A stretch of 64,000 nt of DNA from a bacterium (GTDB lineage: Bacteria > Vulcanimicrobiota > Xenobia > Xenobiales > JADMJV01): assembly GCA_018780265.1 (NCBI GenBank), contig JADMJV010000069.1, forward strand, positions 1-64,000. Direction: 5' to 3'. The notes beneath the pieces were generated by a model. That model was not told where the DNA came from, did no database searches, and saw only the letters and a program-made list of their open reading frames with translations. The translations under genes were made by a program, and so were the position numbers. Positions 23,822-31,731 of the stretch are shown one piece after another; position 1 is the first letter of the stretch, and the number at the start of each line of letters is the position of its first letter.

Positions 23822-24766
23822 CTATGATTTCTGTTTCGTAAGTACTTCTAAGGTTCGCTGGAGTCCGTTTTGAAGATCGTAACCCGTTCGAAAGCCTGTG
23901 GCCATCAGCTTACTGGGGTCTGACCAGGAGGCCCGGATGTCGCCTGGGCGGGGTGCTAAATGTTCAATGGGCGAAGTGGATCCGACGATGTTGCAGATGG
24001 TTTGAGCCAACTCCAGGATGGTGATGGTGGTACCGGTGGCGACGTTGAAAACACCATGCAGTTCTGCTCGCTGGCCTACCCACAAATTGGCTGCCACTAC
24101 ATCGCCTACGAAAACGAAGTCGCGAGTTTGCAGTCCATCGCCGTAGATAGAAATGGCCTGGTGTTGAAGAGCCTGTTCGATAAAGATGGGTACCGCTGCT
24201 GCGTACTGGGACTTGGGATCCTGGTATGGACCGTAGACGTTGAAGTAGCGCAAGGATACCGTGGAGATCCCATATTGTTGACGGGCCATCTCCAGGTAGT
24301 ACTCTCCGTCAAGTTTGGTGATTCCATACGGGGTTTGCGGTGCGGGTCGTAGTCTCTCGTGCTTGGGGAGTTCCGGGTCGTCTCCATAAATCGCCGCGGA
24401 AGAGGACAGGACCATTTTCTTGACTCCGTGGCGCCGGGCTGCTTCGAGCAGGTGCAGGGTGCCGTTCACATTGATATCAACGCATTCCAAGGGACTTAAC
24501 AGCGATTCCGGCACGCTGACCATGGCAGCCAGGTGAAAGATACAGTCGGTGCCGCGGCAGACTTCGTCTACGGCGGCGGGGTCGGTAATGCTGCCCTGTA
24601 CCCAAGCCAGATTGGAATGATGAAGGATCCGTTCCAGGTTGGACTGGCGTCCTGTGCGGAGATTGTCCAGGATGACCACCTGAGGGTGGCCTGGCAACCT
24701 GCAGCAGGCATCAGCCAGGTGAGAGCCGATAAATCCGGCCCCTCCCGTCACTACAATTTTTTTCAC
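23822..24766 (-). CDS. NAD-dependent sugar-nucleotide epimerase
   Basis: A 314-residue short-chain dehydrogenase/reductase from GTG 24764-24766 with GAGG upstream; the longer frame overlaps the upstream gene. The NAD-binding TGGAGFIGSH is at 6-15, the catalytic Ser in LSSSAAIYGD, and the YxxxK in TPYGITKLDGE. The substrate part has RYFNVYGPYQDP and RDFVFVGDVV. The pattern fits UDP-glucose/UDP-GlcNAc 4-epimerases of the WbpP type, used for polysaccharide precursors. It follows the TIM-barrel hydrolase gene by 22 bp, so a shared polysaccharide role is plausible. Confidence 0.88.
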   Translation of the reverse strand: MKKIVVTGGAGFIGSHLADACCRLPGHPQVVILDNLRTGRQSNLERILHHSNLAWVQGSITDPAAVDEVCRGTDCIFHLAAMVSVPESLLSPLECVDINVNGTLHLLEAARRHGVKKMVLSSSAAIYGDDPELPKHERLRPAPQTPYGITKLDGEYYLEMARQQYGISTVSLRYFNVYGPYQDPKSQYAAAVPIFIEQALQHQAISIYGDGLQTRDFVFVGDVVAANLWVGQRAELHGVFNVATGTTITILELAQTICNIVGSTSPIEHLAPRPGDIRASWSDPSKLMATGFRTGYDLQNGLQRTLEVLTKQKS

Positions 24767-24788
24767 CAGGCTATCCTCGCTTTGGGCT

Positions 24789-25718
24789 TTATTTCCTAGA
24801 TGGCAACCAGCGCCGCCACCAAGGTTTGGCGACCACGATAGCAAAATCCTTGGAGGCATAGTCGGCTACCGCCTGCCCTGCCTCGCAGGTACAGTACATG
24901 GCCGAGTTTCCACGGGGTTGAGCCTGTCCGCGCCGACCCGCCGGAAGTTGCGGTGGGGGCCGCCAGGGTGCCTGATTGTCGCCGGCGCTGAAGTTAGGCT
25001 CCCCCCAGGCGGTGGCCAAATGGCCTTCCAGCCAGGCGCATTGGTAGACAAATTGCCTGGTTGCTTCCGGCTCTAACCCGTTGCGCTCGGTGGTGGTGCA
25101 ACTGAGCAGTTGAACCGGTCGCGTCCGCAATAACCTGTGCAGAGTGTTGGATTTGGCCCGCCATTGTTTAAAGCTCACCCAGTTGCCCTGGCTCACCAGG
25201 TAACTCTCATACAGATAGTAGTCAGTGCTGGTCAGCGGAGAGGTCAGGCCTCTGGGGTTGCCGGGACCGGGCTCGCTGTCCAGGGCGTGGCGGGGATCCC
25301 AACTATTGGCGATAGTGCTCAGTCCCGCCGAGTGAATGGCGTCGACCGCTTCCACCTGGCGCTCTCGGGTGTTGCCAAAGTCGTAGCCATAGTCATCTAA
25401 AAGGATTCCGCGGGCCCCCATCTTTCTCCAGTGACGGGCTCTTTGCTCGATTTCGGATAGGGACAGATTTTGGACCGCATGATGAGGGCTGTGCACTCCT
25501 AAATCAACGTAACCAAAGAATCGCACTTGAGGCAGCCGAGTCATCAGTTCCCGCGCGGCGTCATGGTTGGGGTGTCGGCCATCCTGTAAGCCGTCACCCA
25601 GTAGCACCAAAGAATATCGCATAAAATGAGTGGCCGCTTCGTCAAGGCTCTGGCTACCATTGATCAAGGCCGGGTAGCCGTAATAGATCAGCAGTGGGAG
25701 AGTCATGAAGTGGGCCAC
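24789..25718 (-). CDS. Putative TIM-barrel glycoside hydrolase-like protein (spherulin-4/GH114-like)
   Basis: A 309-residue protein from GTG 25716-25718, 3 bp after the stop of the TPR gene. The order of motifs resembles the spherulin-4 and alpha-1,4-polygalactosaminidase families: an N-terminal strand LLIYYGYPAL, RFFGYVDLGVHS, a helix then ARGILLDDYGYDF with paired Asp, and LSTIANSWDP. No signal peptide is seen, which is unusual for a secreted hydrolase. It may act on an exopolysaccharide, consistent with the epimerase behind it. Family assignment is by motif order only. Confidence 0.55.
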   Translation of the reverse strand: MAHFMTLPLLIYYGYPALINGSQSLDEAATHFMRYSLVLLGDGLQDGRHPNHDAARELMTRLPQVRFFGYVDLGVHSPHHAVQNLSLSEIEQRARHWRKMGARGILLDDYGYDFGNTRERQVEAVDAIHSAGLSTIANSWDPRHALDSEPGPGNPRGLTSPLTSTDYYLYESYLVSQGNWVSFKQWRAKSNTLHRLLRTRPVQLLSCTTTERNGLEPEATRQFVYQCAWLEGHLATAWGEPNFSAGDNQAPWRPPPQLPAGRRGQAQPRGNSAMYCTCEAGQAVADYASKDFAIVVAKPWWRRWLPSRK

Positions 25719-25721
25719 GGT

Positions 25722-27173
25722 CTAGGGCTTTGTGCCCAGGGATGTCAGGCCGTCCTTGGCGCGCTTGACCAGGGCTGGTTGATTGGTAGTTTTTAAGGCT
25801 GCCCGATAATCTGCTATGGACTTGTCGCGGTTGCCGATCGTTTTGTGTAGATCGGCGCGCATGATAAAGGCCTCCGCAAAGGTGGGTTCGATTTTAATGG
25901 CGCTGGCGTAGTCCTGAAGGGCGGAAGAGTATTTTTGCCCGCGGGTTTTGAGGTCGGCTCGGGCCGTGTAGACAAATCGGGCCCTAGGATCGAGTTGGAG
26001 AGCTTTGTCGAAGTCGGGAAGTGCCAGCTCATCTCTACCCATAAGCACATGGGTGTAGCCGCGCTGATAGTAGTGGTCGGCGATCTTGGGGTTGAGTTGG
26101 ATGGCCAGATTGAGGCCGGCCAGGGCTTCCTTATATTTTTTTGCTTCTCGATAGGCCAGCGCGCGCGAAGCCTGGACGTAGGGAGACCTGGCCAGCAACT
26201 CGGCGCCTTTGTCCAGATCGGCAAACCCGCGGGCCGAATTCCCCAGCTTAATATGCAGGCGCCCCCTGGAGATCCAGGCATTGGCATAGGCCGGATTGAG
26301 TTGCAGAGTTTCGTCATAGTCTTTCAGAGCTTTTTGGAGTTCTCCGATGTCCTGGTAGGCGTCCCCCCGTTCATGAAAAGCATAGAAGTACTTGGGCTCC
26401 AATTCGATAGCCTTGGTGAAGTCGACGATGGCTTTGGGGTAGTCGCCGTCGCACTCCTTGTAAACCAGGCCGCGGCGCAAGTAGGAAGCGGCCAGGAAGG
26501 CGTCCAGACGTACCGCTTCCTGGCAATCTTTAAAAGCTTCTTTGCAGTGACCAAGCTTCAGGTGGGCGTAGCCTCGGCCGGAGTAGGGGAGGGCCTGCTT
26601 ATTGTCGATAGAGATGGCTTTGTCAAAATTTTCGATAGCCTTGAGGTAGTCTGTCAGGCTCAGGTAGGCGTCACCGCGACCGCAGTGCGGGACATAGTCG
26701 GTGGGATTGATTTTGATGGAAGCCGTGTAGTCCTCGATGGCCTTTTCGAATTGGAGCAGTTTAAGGTGAACATTGCCGCGCAGATTGTAGGCATAGGCGC
26801 TATTGGGGTTCAGTTCCAGGGCTTTGCTCAGATCGGCCAGGGCCAACTGCCTGTGGTCGCCTTTGTCGTCAAAAAAGAGGGCTCGATTGATGTAAGACTG
26901 CTCATTGCCGGGTGCCAACTCTACCGCTTTGTTGTAGTCGGCCAGGGCTTCGTCATAGCGCCCCAGACGTTGAAAACACAGGCCTCGCTTGGTGTAGGCA
27001 CCGGTCAAGCGAGAGTCGGAGGCCAGGGCCCGATTGTATTCATCCAGGGCCTTTTGCCACTCACGTCTTTCGACCAACTGGTTGCCCTTTTCATAGTAAA
27101 CGTGTCCTTGCACGCAACCAACTAGCAGTAGACCTACGAGACCAATTCCAGCTAACCAGGCTTTGCGTTTCAT
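25722..27173 (-). CDS. TPR-repeat lipoprotein
   Basis: A 483-residue protein from ATG 27171-27173. Residues 1-20 are a lipoprotein signal with lipobox LLVGC. The rest is about twelve tetratricopeptide repeats of 34 residues, with recurrent motifs such as AYNLRGNVHLKL, ALPYSGRGYAHLKLG and LALPDFDKALQLDP. It is probably anchored in a membrane facing the periplasm and serves as a protein-binding scaffold, possibly for envelope or polysaccharide assembly given its downstream neighbours. It is the first of three closely spaced minus-strand genes. Confidence 0.9.
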   Translation of the reverse strand: MKRKAWLAGIGLVGLLLVGCVQGHVYYEKGNQLVERREWQKALDEYNRALASDSRLTGAYTKRGLCFQRLGRYDEALADYNKAVELAPGNEQSYINRALFFDDKGDHRQLALADLSKALELNPNSAYAYNLRGNVHLKLLQFEKAIEDYTASIKINPTDYVPHCGRGDAYLSLTDYLKAIENFDKAISIDNKQALPYSGRGYAHLKLGHCKEAFKDCQEAVRLDAFLAASYLRRGLVYKECDGDYPKAIVDFTKAIELEPKYFYAFHERGDAYQDIGELQKALKDYDETLQLNPAYANAWISRGRLHIKLGNSARGFADLDKGAELLARSPYVQASRALAYREAKKYKEALAGLNLAIQLNPKIADHYYQRGYTHVLMGRDELALPDFDKALQLDPRARFVYTARADLKTRGQKYSSALQDYASAIKIEPTFAEAFIMRADLHKTIGNRDKSIADYRAALKTTNQPALVKRAKDGLTSLGTKP

Positions 27174-27250
27174 GGGCGCAGCATTAGTTTAGGCCGCTGG
27201 AAGTCCTGCCGCTGCAGGAAGTGGGTCGAACTGGACGCAGCTAATGCCCC

Positions 27251-28552
27251 ATGAAGAGCCTGGTTGTCTGGTTGTTGTTGATGTCCAGTTTGGCGGCCCA
27301 GTCAGGAGCCGGAGTGCAAAAGGTGGTGCTGATTTCGCTGGATGGATTGCGCCCAGAGTTTTATCTCGACTCCTCCTGGCCGGCTCCGTGTTTGCAGCGT
27401 CTTTGTCGCGAGGGAGCCTGGGCGCGTAGTCTGACGTCGGTCTTTCCCAGCATTACCTATGCCAATCATACCAGTCTGGCCACCGGGGTTTCCCCTATCA
27501 GGCACGGCATCGATTGCAACGTGGATTTTGACTGGGAGGAGGGGCCCAAGCTCGGTTGGAATTGGGAGGCCAAAAAGATTACGGCGCCAACATTGTGGCA
27601 ATTGGCCCGCCGGCGCAAGTTGACCACGGCGGCATTCTCCTGGCCCGTGTCAGTAGGAGCTCCGATTGACTATCTGGTTCCCGAAGTGTTTTCCATTCCT
27701 GGCGCCAATCAGGGCAGCACAGAAGAGCTGATTCGGCAACACTCCACAGCCGGGCTCATCGACGCAATTCAGTCCGAGTCCGGGTTGTCTTTCCCCGTCA
27801 GCTTTGCCGATTGGGACGCCTGGTTGCCAGCCGCCGTCGGCTATGTGTGGCGCACCCGCCAACCCGGGCTGACCATGATTCATATGCTCAATCTGGATTG
27901 GACGCAGCATCGTTTTGGGCCTGACAGTCCCGAAACTCGAACGGCCTTGAGCCAGCTTGACCGAAACCTGGCCAGATTGCTTGAGCAGGTCGACCTGACG
28001 GATACGATGGTGGTGGTGGTTGGGGATCATGGATTTTTGGAAGTCACCCGCGTGCTGGCCCCCAACCGCCTCTTCTTGGACCAGGGTTGGATAGAGGTTA
28101 AAGCCGGGCGAATGCTTTCATGGAAGGTGCTGGCCCGGAGCAACGGCGGCAGTGCCGCAATTTACGTCAAAGACAAGAGCTTGCTGCCCCAGGTTGAGGG
28201 CTTGTTAGGGCGGCGTGGCCGGGGCTGGTGGCAGTTGCTGACGCGCCAGCAACTCGATGAGAGAAAGACTTTCCCGGGCGCCAGCCTGGGCTTGTCGGTC
28301 TATCCGGGATATGCTCTCAGCCCCGCCTTTGATGTGCCTCTCGAAGTCAAGACCGAACGCACGCTGGGGCAACATGGACATCTCCCGGAGCGACTGCCTA
28401 CCGGTTGGCTGATGATTGGTCCAGGTATTCCGGCTGGCCTGGAATTGGGCGACCGAAGCCTGCTTGAGGTGGCGCCCACGGTTGGGCGCTTCCTCGATTT
28501 GGACTGTCGGTCTATGGAATCGCCAGGATTAGAGTTGTTCCCCAAGCGCTAG
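27251..28552 (+). CDS. Secreted alkaline-phosphatase-superfamily phosphodiesterase (NPP-like)
   Basis: A 433-residue protein from ATG 27251 with a signal peptide at 1-16. Metal and nucleophile positions are typical of the nucleotide pyrophosphatase/phosphodiesterase group: Asp31 in SLDGLRPE, nucleophile Thr69 in FPSITYANHTSL, LDWTQHRFG, and VVGDHGF. Near the C-terminus LGQHGHLPE supplies another His. It would hydrolyse phosphodiesters outside the cytoplasm; substrate not known. Its last 24 bp overlap the convergent roadblock gene. Confidence 0.88.
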   Translation: MKSLVVWLLLMSSLAAQSGAGVQKVVLISLDGLRPEFYLDSSWPAPCLQRLCREGAWARSLTSVFPSITYANHTSLATGVSPIRHGIDCNVDFDWEEGPKLGWNWEAKKITAPTLWQLARRRKLTTAAFSWPVSVGAPIDYLVPEVFSIPGANQGSTEELIRQHSTAGLIDAIQSESGLSFPVSFADWDAWLPAAVGYVWRTRQPGLTMIHMLNLDWTQHRFGPDSPETRTALSQLDRNLARLLEQVDLTDTMVVVVGDHGFLEVTRVLAPNRLFLDQGWIEVKAGRMLSWKVLARSNGGSAAIYVKDKSLLPQVEGLLGRRGRGWWQLLTRQQLDERKTFPGASLGLSVYPGYALSPAFDVPLEVKTERTLGQHGHLPERLPTGWLMIGPGIPAGLELGDRSLLEVAPTVGRFLDLDCRSMESPGLELFPKR

Positions 28553-28867
28553 GGCCACCGAATCGCTATCCAGACGCAGTCTTCCCAGATTGACGCCGGT
28601 TCCGCCCTGGGCTACCAAAAAGGTGACCTCGTTGATGGCTGTAAGCTGGGTGACTCCGTTTTGCTGGTCCAGAGTCACTCGCTGGGAGGCACCTTTGGTC
28701 TGCAAGAGGGTGTCGAAGTGGTTGACGAGTTCAGCTACGCTGGCGCCAAAGCTGTCCGGGTCGGGGCTAAACCGGCCAACGCTGCTGATCACCAGACCGT
28801 CTTTGCCGACCACAAGGGCGCCTTCCATTCCAGAAATTTTGAGCAGTTTTTCGAGAATATCTTCCAC
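28529..28867 (-). CDS. Roadblock/LC7 domain protein
   Basis: A 112-residue single-domain protein from GTG 28865-28867 with GGAGG upstream. It shows the roadblock fold: helix MEDILEKLLK, strand GALVVGKDGLVIS, then a helical SVAELVNHFDTLL and a final TFLVAQGG strand. In other bacteria such proteins (MglB-like) regulate small GTPases and cell polarity, but no GTPase gene is in this window. It is the last gene of the operon TPR scaffold-942-residue protein-this. Confidence 0.85.
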   Translation of the reverse strand: MEDILEKLLKISGMEGALVVGKDGLVISSVGRFSPDPDSFGASVAELVNHFDTLLQTKGASQRVTLDQQNGVTQLTAINEVTFLVAQGGTGVNLGRLRLDSDSVALALGEQL

Positions 28868-28882
28868 GGGACAACCTCCAGT

Positions 28883-31711
28883 TTATTGAAAGACGGAGGC
28901 CAGCATGGTGGCGGCCCCTTGAAGTCGCGTCTGCCAAACGTCTTTGCGAGCGTTGGTGGACAGGATCGTAATCAGAACGGTCTGTTTGTCGAGAGGGATC
29001 AGGCTGAAGATGCAGCGGTCTCCGCGCAGCACAACCTGACGGGTGGGCAGGCAACCCATTGCCTGGAAGAGTGACTCGCAGTCTCCCAGGGTCTGGCTTA
29101 ATACAATGCTCACCGTGTCGGGCGAAAGGTCGGCATGGGGATACTGGATTTCGATGGGACCGTCGGGACCTGTCACCAGGTTGCCTTCGATTCCCTCTAC
29201 TTGTCCCAGATCTTCGAGCACTTTTTTCAGGATGGCTTCAAACAACGTGAGGTCGGCCGACAGGGAGCCGGAGCTTTCCTCCATCGATACCGTGACTTCC
29301 TGAGCCGTGGTTAGCCAAAGTCGATGGCCGGCCGGACTGATACTCAGGTGCAGGCGACCACCGTCAATGTACATCGACTGCAGATTGCCCAGGCCGTTCT
29401 CCTCCATGCCCCGGCGAAAGTTTTCCCATACGTCCAGTTGGTAAGCACTGACGGCACCGGTCAGCGCGGCCGGTCTCAATTCGCCCATCACGGTGAACCC
29501 CTCCGATGAGGTAACCACAGCCGAATGGCCTGACTGGTCCAGGATTTCCTGGAGACATTCGTCAAGTTGGGCTTCGCTGCCGCGCTGGCGCAGTTCTTCC
29601 AGGGCCCGCTGAGCGGCGGCCTCCACCCTCTCCTCCGGGCTTCGTTCGCTCATCGGAAGGCTGACCTCGGGGAAGATTTCTTCGGGCAACTCTTCACTGA
29701 CGGTTTCCAGGACCGGTGCGGGCGCCGGAGGAGAGATTGTTGGGGCCGTCGCCACATTCAGGTCCAGGTCCAAGTCAAGGTCGAGGTCCAGATCCAGATC
29801 CAGGTCGAGGTCCAGGTTGAGGTCCAGGCCGTGCAGGGGGTCTGGAGCACTCAGCGGTTCGGCCACTGCTTCCGCCTGCGCCTGCGCCTCTGGCTCTGGC
29901 TCTGGCTCTGGTTCCACCAGCACCGGCGGTTCCTCAAGCTTCACAGCAACGGGTTCTGGTTCGAAAACGGGATCTTGGGACCGGTAGCCCAGCTCGGGCT
30001 CTGCTACCGGGGGTTCCAGATATACGGGAGCAGGTTCTACTGCAGGCTCCGGCTCGAACACGGGCCTCAACTCAACCATGGGCTCGGGTTCGGGCGAGGG
30101 TAGGGCAGCAGGGATGGGAGCAGTGGGTGGCTCGGCCACGGGAGGCGGTAGAGTGGCCGGCTTGCTGGAAAACGAGCCGAGTTCGGGCATGTCGTCAAAC
30201 AGGTCATCCAGCGGATCGAGGCTGGGCTTCGTGCGAGTGGTGACCGGGCTCGAACTGGCCGTCGGCCGGGGGGTCAGATCGAGATTGTCCAGGTCCAGTT
30301 CCAGGTCAAAATCGTCCAACGAAGAGGATGTGTGCGACTGGGGAGCCACCGGCGAGGGCGACAGCCCAAGTTCCTCGAGGTCGAGGTCCAGGTCCAAGTC
30401 CAGGATGTCTTGTCCTGCCGGCGTGACGGTCTCAGCCGCCTCCTCAACCGCTTCCAGGATTTCTGGCTCTTCGGGCAGGCTTTCGCTGGACTCTTGCGGG
30501 GCCAGTGATTCTGGCTCCGGTCCTAACAGGTGTTCGCCTACGCAATGGCCCACGTTGACCCAGGTCAAATTGCCAAAGCGTTGCAGCAAGTCCTCGACGC
30601 TGCGGTCCATGGTCTGGTTTTGAACCCGCTCCAGTTCCTGCGAAAGCAGGGCCAGATCGTGCAGGACGCGCACTCTCATGCCGCCTTCGGGCCGGTAGGC
30701 ATCGATCAGTTGGCGGGCATCCTGTCGTAAAGGCAGGGGAGTTACCAAAAATGCAGCGTCGGGGCGGTAATATCTGGCGCGCGCCAAAAACCGGAAGGCC
30801 ATATCCGCTGTGACTGAATCCTCCTGGACCTCGAAAAGGCAGGCTGAGTCGCGATAGGCGGTAAACAGGTTGATGGTGCGGTACTCTTTTTCTACCGTCC
30901 AGCGTAAGTGTTTGCGATCCACCCCCATACCTTTGAGCGTGTCAGCCAGACATAAGGCCAGCCACAAATTGCGCTTGGCTAACCTGCGCCCCCGGTCAGT
31001 GCAGAACATGAATTGAATGGTGCGCTCTTCGGTGATGGGGCGCCCGCTGGAGAAGCTGCGAAATCCCATACGAGCGGCTTCATCGAGGGCCGATTTGCTG
31101 GCAAATTTGCACAACTGAATGCCGGTGTCTCGGCAATACACTTGGAATTCTCGCTGAATCAGGCCGCACGATTCGAGATCTTCAGCCACACTGTCCCAGT
31201 CAACGGTAAATTTGTTGCTGGTCACCTGATCTAGTGGAACCCCGGAGCGCTTGCTGGTCTCGGCCAGCATGTGACGGTGTGAGGCCTGTGCCAGCGCGCG
31301 CGCAGGTTCGATGTCTCCCTCAAAGTTGGGAAAGGCTTCACTCTCTTCGACCAGAGGGTGGAATCGTTCGGCCTGATTGGTCAATTGCTGCCAGCGGTCG
31401 CTACCTAGAGCCTCCCCTACCGTCTGCCGAAATTCGTCGAAGGCCTGATCGGGGACGTTCTCGTTGTAGACCGCGCCCACTTCGATAGAGCGTCGATCTT
31501 CGGAGATCCAGTAGTATAGAAGATCGGACTGACCGGTCAGAAAGAGTTCGCCCCCAGGCGACACCAGCGCTGGCGGCAGGTCGAGCACCCGGCGAATCTG
31601 CAGCGAAACATCCACGACCAGAGGTTGGAACTGTTCGCACAGACGCGCCCACAGGTCGTTTTCCCGTTCCTTGCTGACCCGGATTTTGAGCCGTTCCCGC
31701 ATCAAATTCAT
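28883..31711 (-). CDS. Large protein with acidic Asp-Leu repeats and C-terminal roadblock-like domains
   Basis: A 942-residue protein from ATG 31709-31711 with AGGAGGG upstream. Residues 1-400 are a globular, helical region of unknown family. Residues about 400-690 are disordered, acidic and Pro/Glu-rich, with two Asp-Leu dipeptide runs. The last 230 residues contain two units that look like roadblock domains, one around QSGHSAVVTSSEGFTVMGE and one around GIEGNLVTGPDGPIEI. The next gene encodes a stand-alone roadblock protein. This is probably a signalling or positioning scaffold that binds the TPR partner and roadblock proteins; the role is inference. Confidence 0.72.
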   Translation of the reverse strand: MNLMRERLKIRVSKERENDLWARLCEQFQPLVVDVSLQIRRVLDLPPALVSPGGELFLTGQSDLLYYWISEDRRSIEVGAVYNENVPDQAFDEFRQTVGEALGSDRWQQLTNQAERFHPLVEESEAFPNFEGDIEPARALAQASHRHMLAETSKRSGVPLDQVTSNKFTVDWDSVAEDLESCGLIQREFQVYCRDTGIQLCKFASKSALDEAARMGFRSFSSGRPITEERTIQFMFCTDRGRRLAKRNLWLALCLADTLKGMGVDRKHLRWTVEKEYRTINLFTAYRDSACLFEVQEDSVTADMAFRFLARARYYRPDAAFLVTPLPLRQDARQLIDAYRPEGGMRVRVLHDLALLSQELERVQNQTMDRSVEDLLQRFGNLTWVNVGHCVGEHLLGPEPESLAPQESSESLPEEPEILEAVEEAAETVTPAGQDILDLDLDLDLEELGLSPSPVAPQSHTSSSLDDFDLELDLDNLDLTPRPTASSSPVTTRTKPSLDPLDDLFDDMPELGSFSSKPATLPPPVAEPPTAPIPAALPSPEPEPMVELRPVFEPEPAVEPAPVYLEPPVAEPELGYRSQDPVFEPEPVAVKLEEPPVLVEPEPEPEPEAQAQAEAVAEPLSAPDPLHGLDLNLDLDLDLDLDLDLDLDLDLNVATAPTISPPAPAPVLETVSEELPEEIFPEVSLPMSERSPEERVEAAAQRALEELRQRGSEAQLDECLQEILDQSGHSAVVTSSEGFTVMGELRPAALTGAVSAYQLDVWENFRRGMEENGLGNLQSMYIDGGRLHLSISPAGHRLWLTTAQEVTVSMEESSGSLSADLTLFEAILKKVLEDLGQVEGIEGNLVTGPDGPIEIQYPHADLSPDTVSIVLSQTLGDCESLFQAMGCLPTRQVVLRGDRCIFSLIPLDKQTVLITILSTNARKDVWQTRLQGAATMLASVFQ
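29758..29829 (-). repeat. Hexanucleotide microsatellite encoding Asp-Leu repeats
   Basis: About 12 units of the GAC/GAT-CTG/TTG type encode an alternating Asp-Leu run within the 942-residue gene. A shorter run is at about 30371-30405. The unit is 6 bp, so copy-number changes keep the frame and would only lengthen or shorten the linker. Confidence 0.85.
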
Positions 31712-31731
31712 TACTGGACCCTCCTGAGATG

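Noticed and set aside
25935..27125. 396-residue plus-strand frame
   Set aside because: Antisense shadow of the TPR lipoprotein.
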